Source: an uncultured Clostridia bacterium
Lineage (GTDB): Bacteria; Bacillota; Clostridia; Christensenellales; UBA1242
Reading direction: 5' to 3'
DNA: 7,636 nt
Assembly: GCA_947303145.1 (NCBI GenBank)
Contig: CAMYXB010000046.1
Location: 1 to 7,636, forward strand
The notes under the pieces are model-generated. The model was not told the origin of the DNA and made no database searches. It saw only the letters and a program-made list of their open reading frames with translations. Both the position numbers and the translations under genes were made by a program. This document shows positions 7,582 to 7,636 of this stretch, in pieces; positions within the stretch are counted from its first letter, which is position 1; each line of letters starts with the position of its first letter.

Positions 7582-7599
7582 TATGTCATTATGAGCGGA
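7582..7599. repeat. Partial third copy of the palindromic repeat (18-bp exact direct repeat)
   Basis: TATGTCATTATGAGCGGA here is identical to 7525-7542, the inner end of arm B, and in the same orientation. The match breaks at both ends, and the sequence to the right (AGAAATGAAAGACTG) does not continue arm B. It is either a truncated copy or a different subtype of the same family. Confidence 0.75.
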
Positions 7600-7636
7600 A
7601 GAAATGAAAGACTGTTTTTCTTTCTAAACATTGCGA

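Larger units (their letters stand above)
7401..7636. other. Intergenic region with no supportable gene
   Basis: All frames here are short. On the minus strand the three frames meet stops at 7624-7626, 7589-7591 and 7581-7583, so the end of an upstream minus-strand gene could at most overlap the last few dozen bases, and nothing supports it. The region holds the inverted palindromic repeat pair and its partial copies, set in AT-rich sequence. Confidence 0.7.

Noticed and set aside
7579..7636. Short minus-strand frames ending inside the third repeat copy, including a 16-codon ATG frame
   Set aside because: Too short to judge, and the stop codons are supplied by the repeat itself, a common artefact of such elements.

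Overview
The window is dominated by one very long open reading frame on the minus strand. It starts at an ATG at 7239 and stays open to position 1, so 2413 codons are visible and the 3' end lies outside the window. I translated it completely and found no in-frame stop and no sign of a frameshift. The rest (7240-7636) is a gene-free, AT-rich upstream region.

The protein is laid out as a surface or envelope giant. Residues 1-153 are a Pro/Arg/Gln-rich low-complexity tail. Residues 154-177 are a charged linker ending in a Lys cluster. Residues 178-201 are the only membrane segment. From about residue 204 to the window edge comes a long ectodomain of some 20 diverged domains with a pitch of roughly 75-130 residues. 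Many have the signature of the Listeria-Bacteroides repeat, also called InlB B-repeat (a hydrophobic-x-GW core and a closing L-Y-A-x-W strand). The positive charges before the membrane segment, and the absence of a cleavable signal peptide, suggest an N-in, type II signal-anchored protein with its repeat stalk outside the membrane. No catalytic domain is visible in the part shown.

The upstream region reads in the direction of transcription (right to left) as follows: a pair of inverted imperfect palindromic repeats plus a partial third copy, a minus-strand intrinsic terminator, a well-formed extended -10 promoter, a 5' leader of about 70 nt with a perfect 10-bp hairpin, and a strong Shine-Dalgarno site. 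The gene therefore looks independently transcribed, insulated from whatever lies beyond 7636.

The Shine-Dalgarno site, the TTGTCT-17-TATAAT promoter and the List-Bact repeat architecture suggest a low-to-mid GC Bacillota-type bacterium, plausibly an uncultured gut Clostridia-like lineage. That taxonomic guess is inference only. I see no mobile element, CRISPR array, RNA gene or defence system. The most interesting material is the protein itself: its acid-free cationic cytosolic tail, an insert early in the ectodomain that does not fit the repeat, and the unknown C-terminus.
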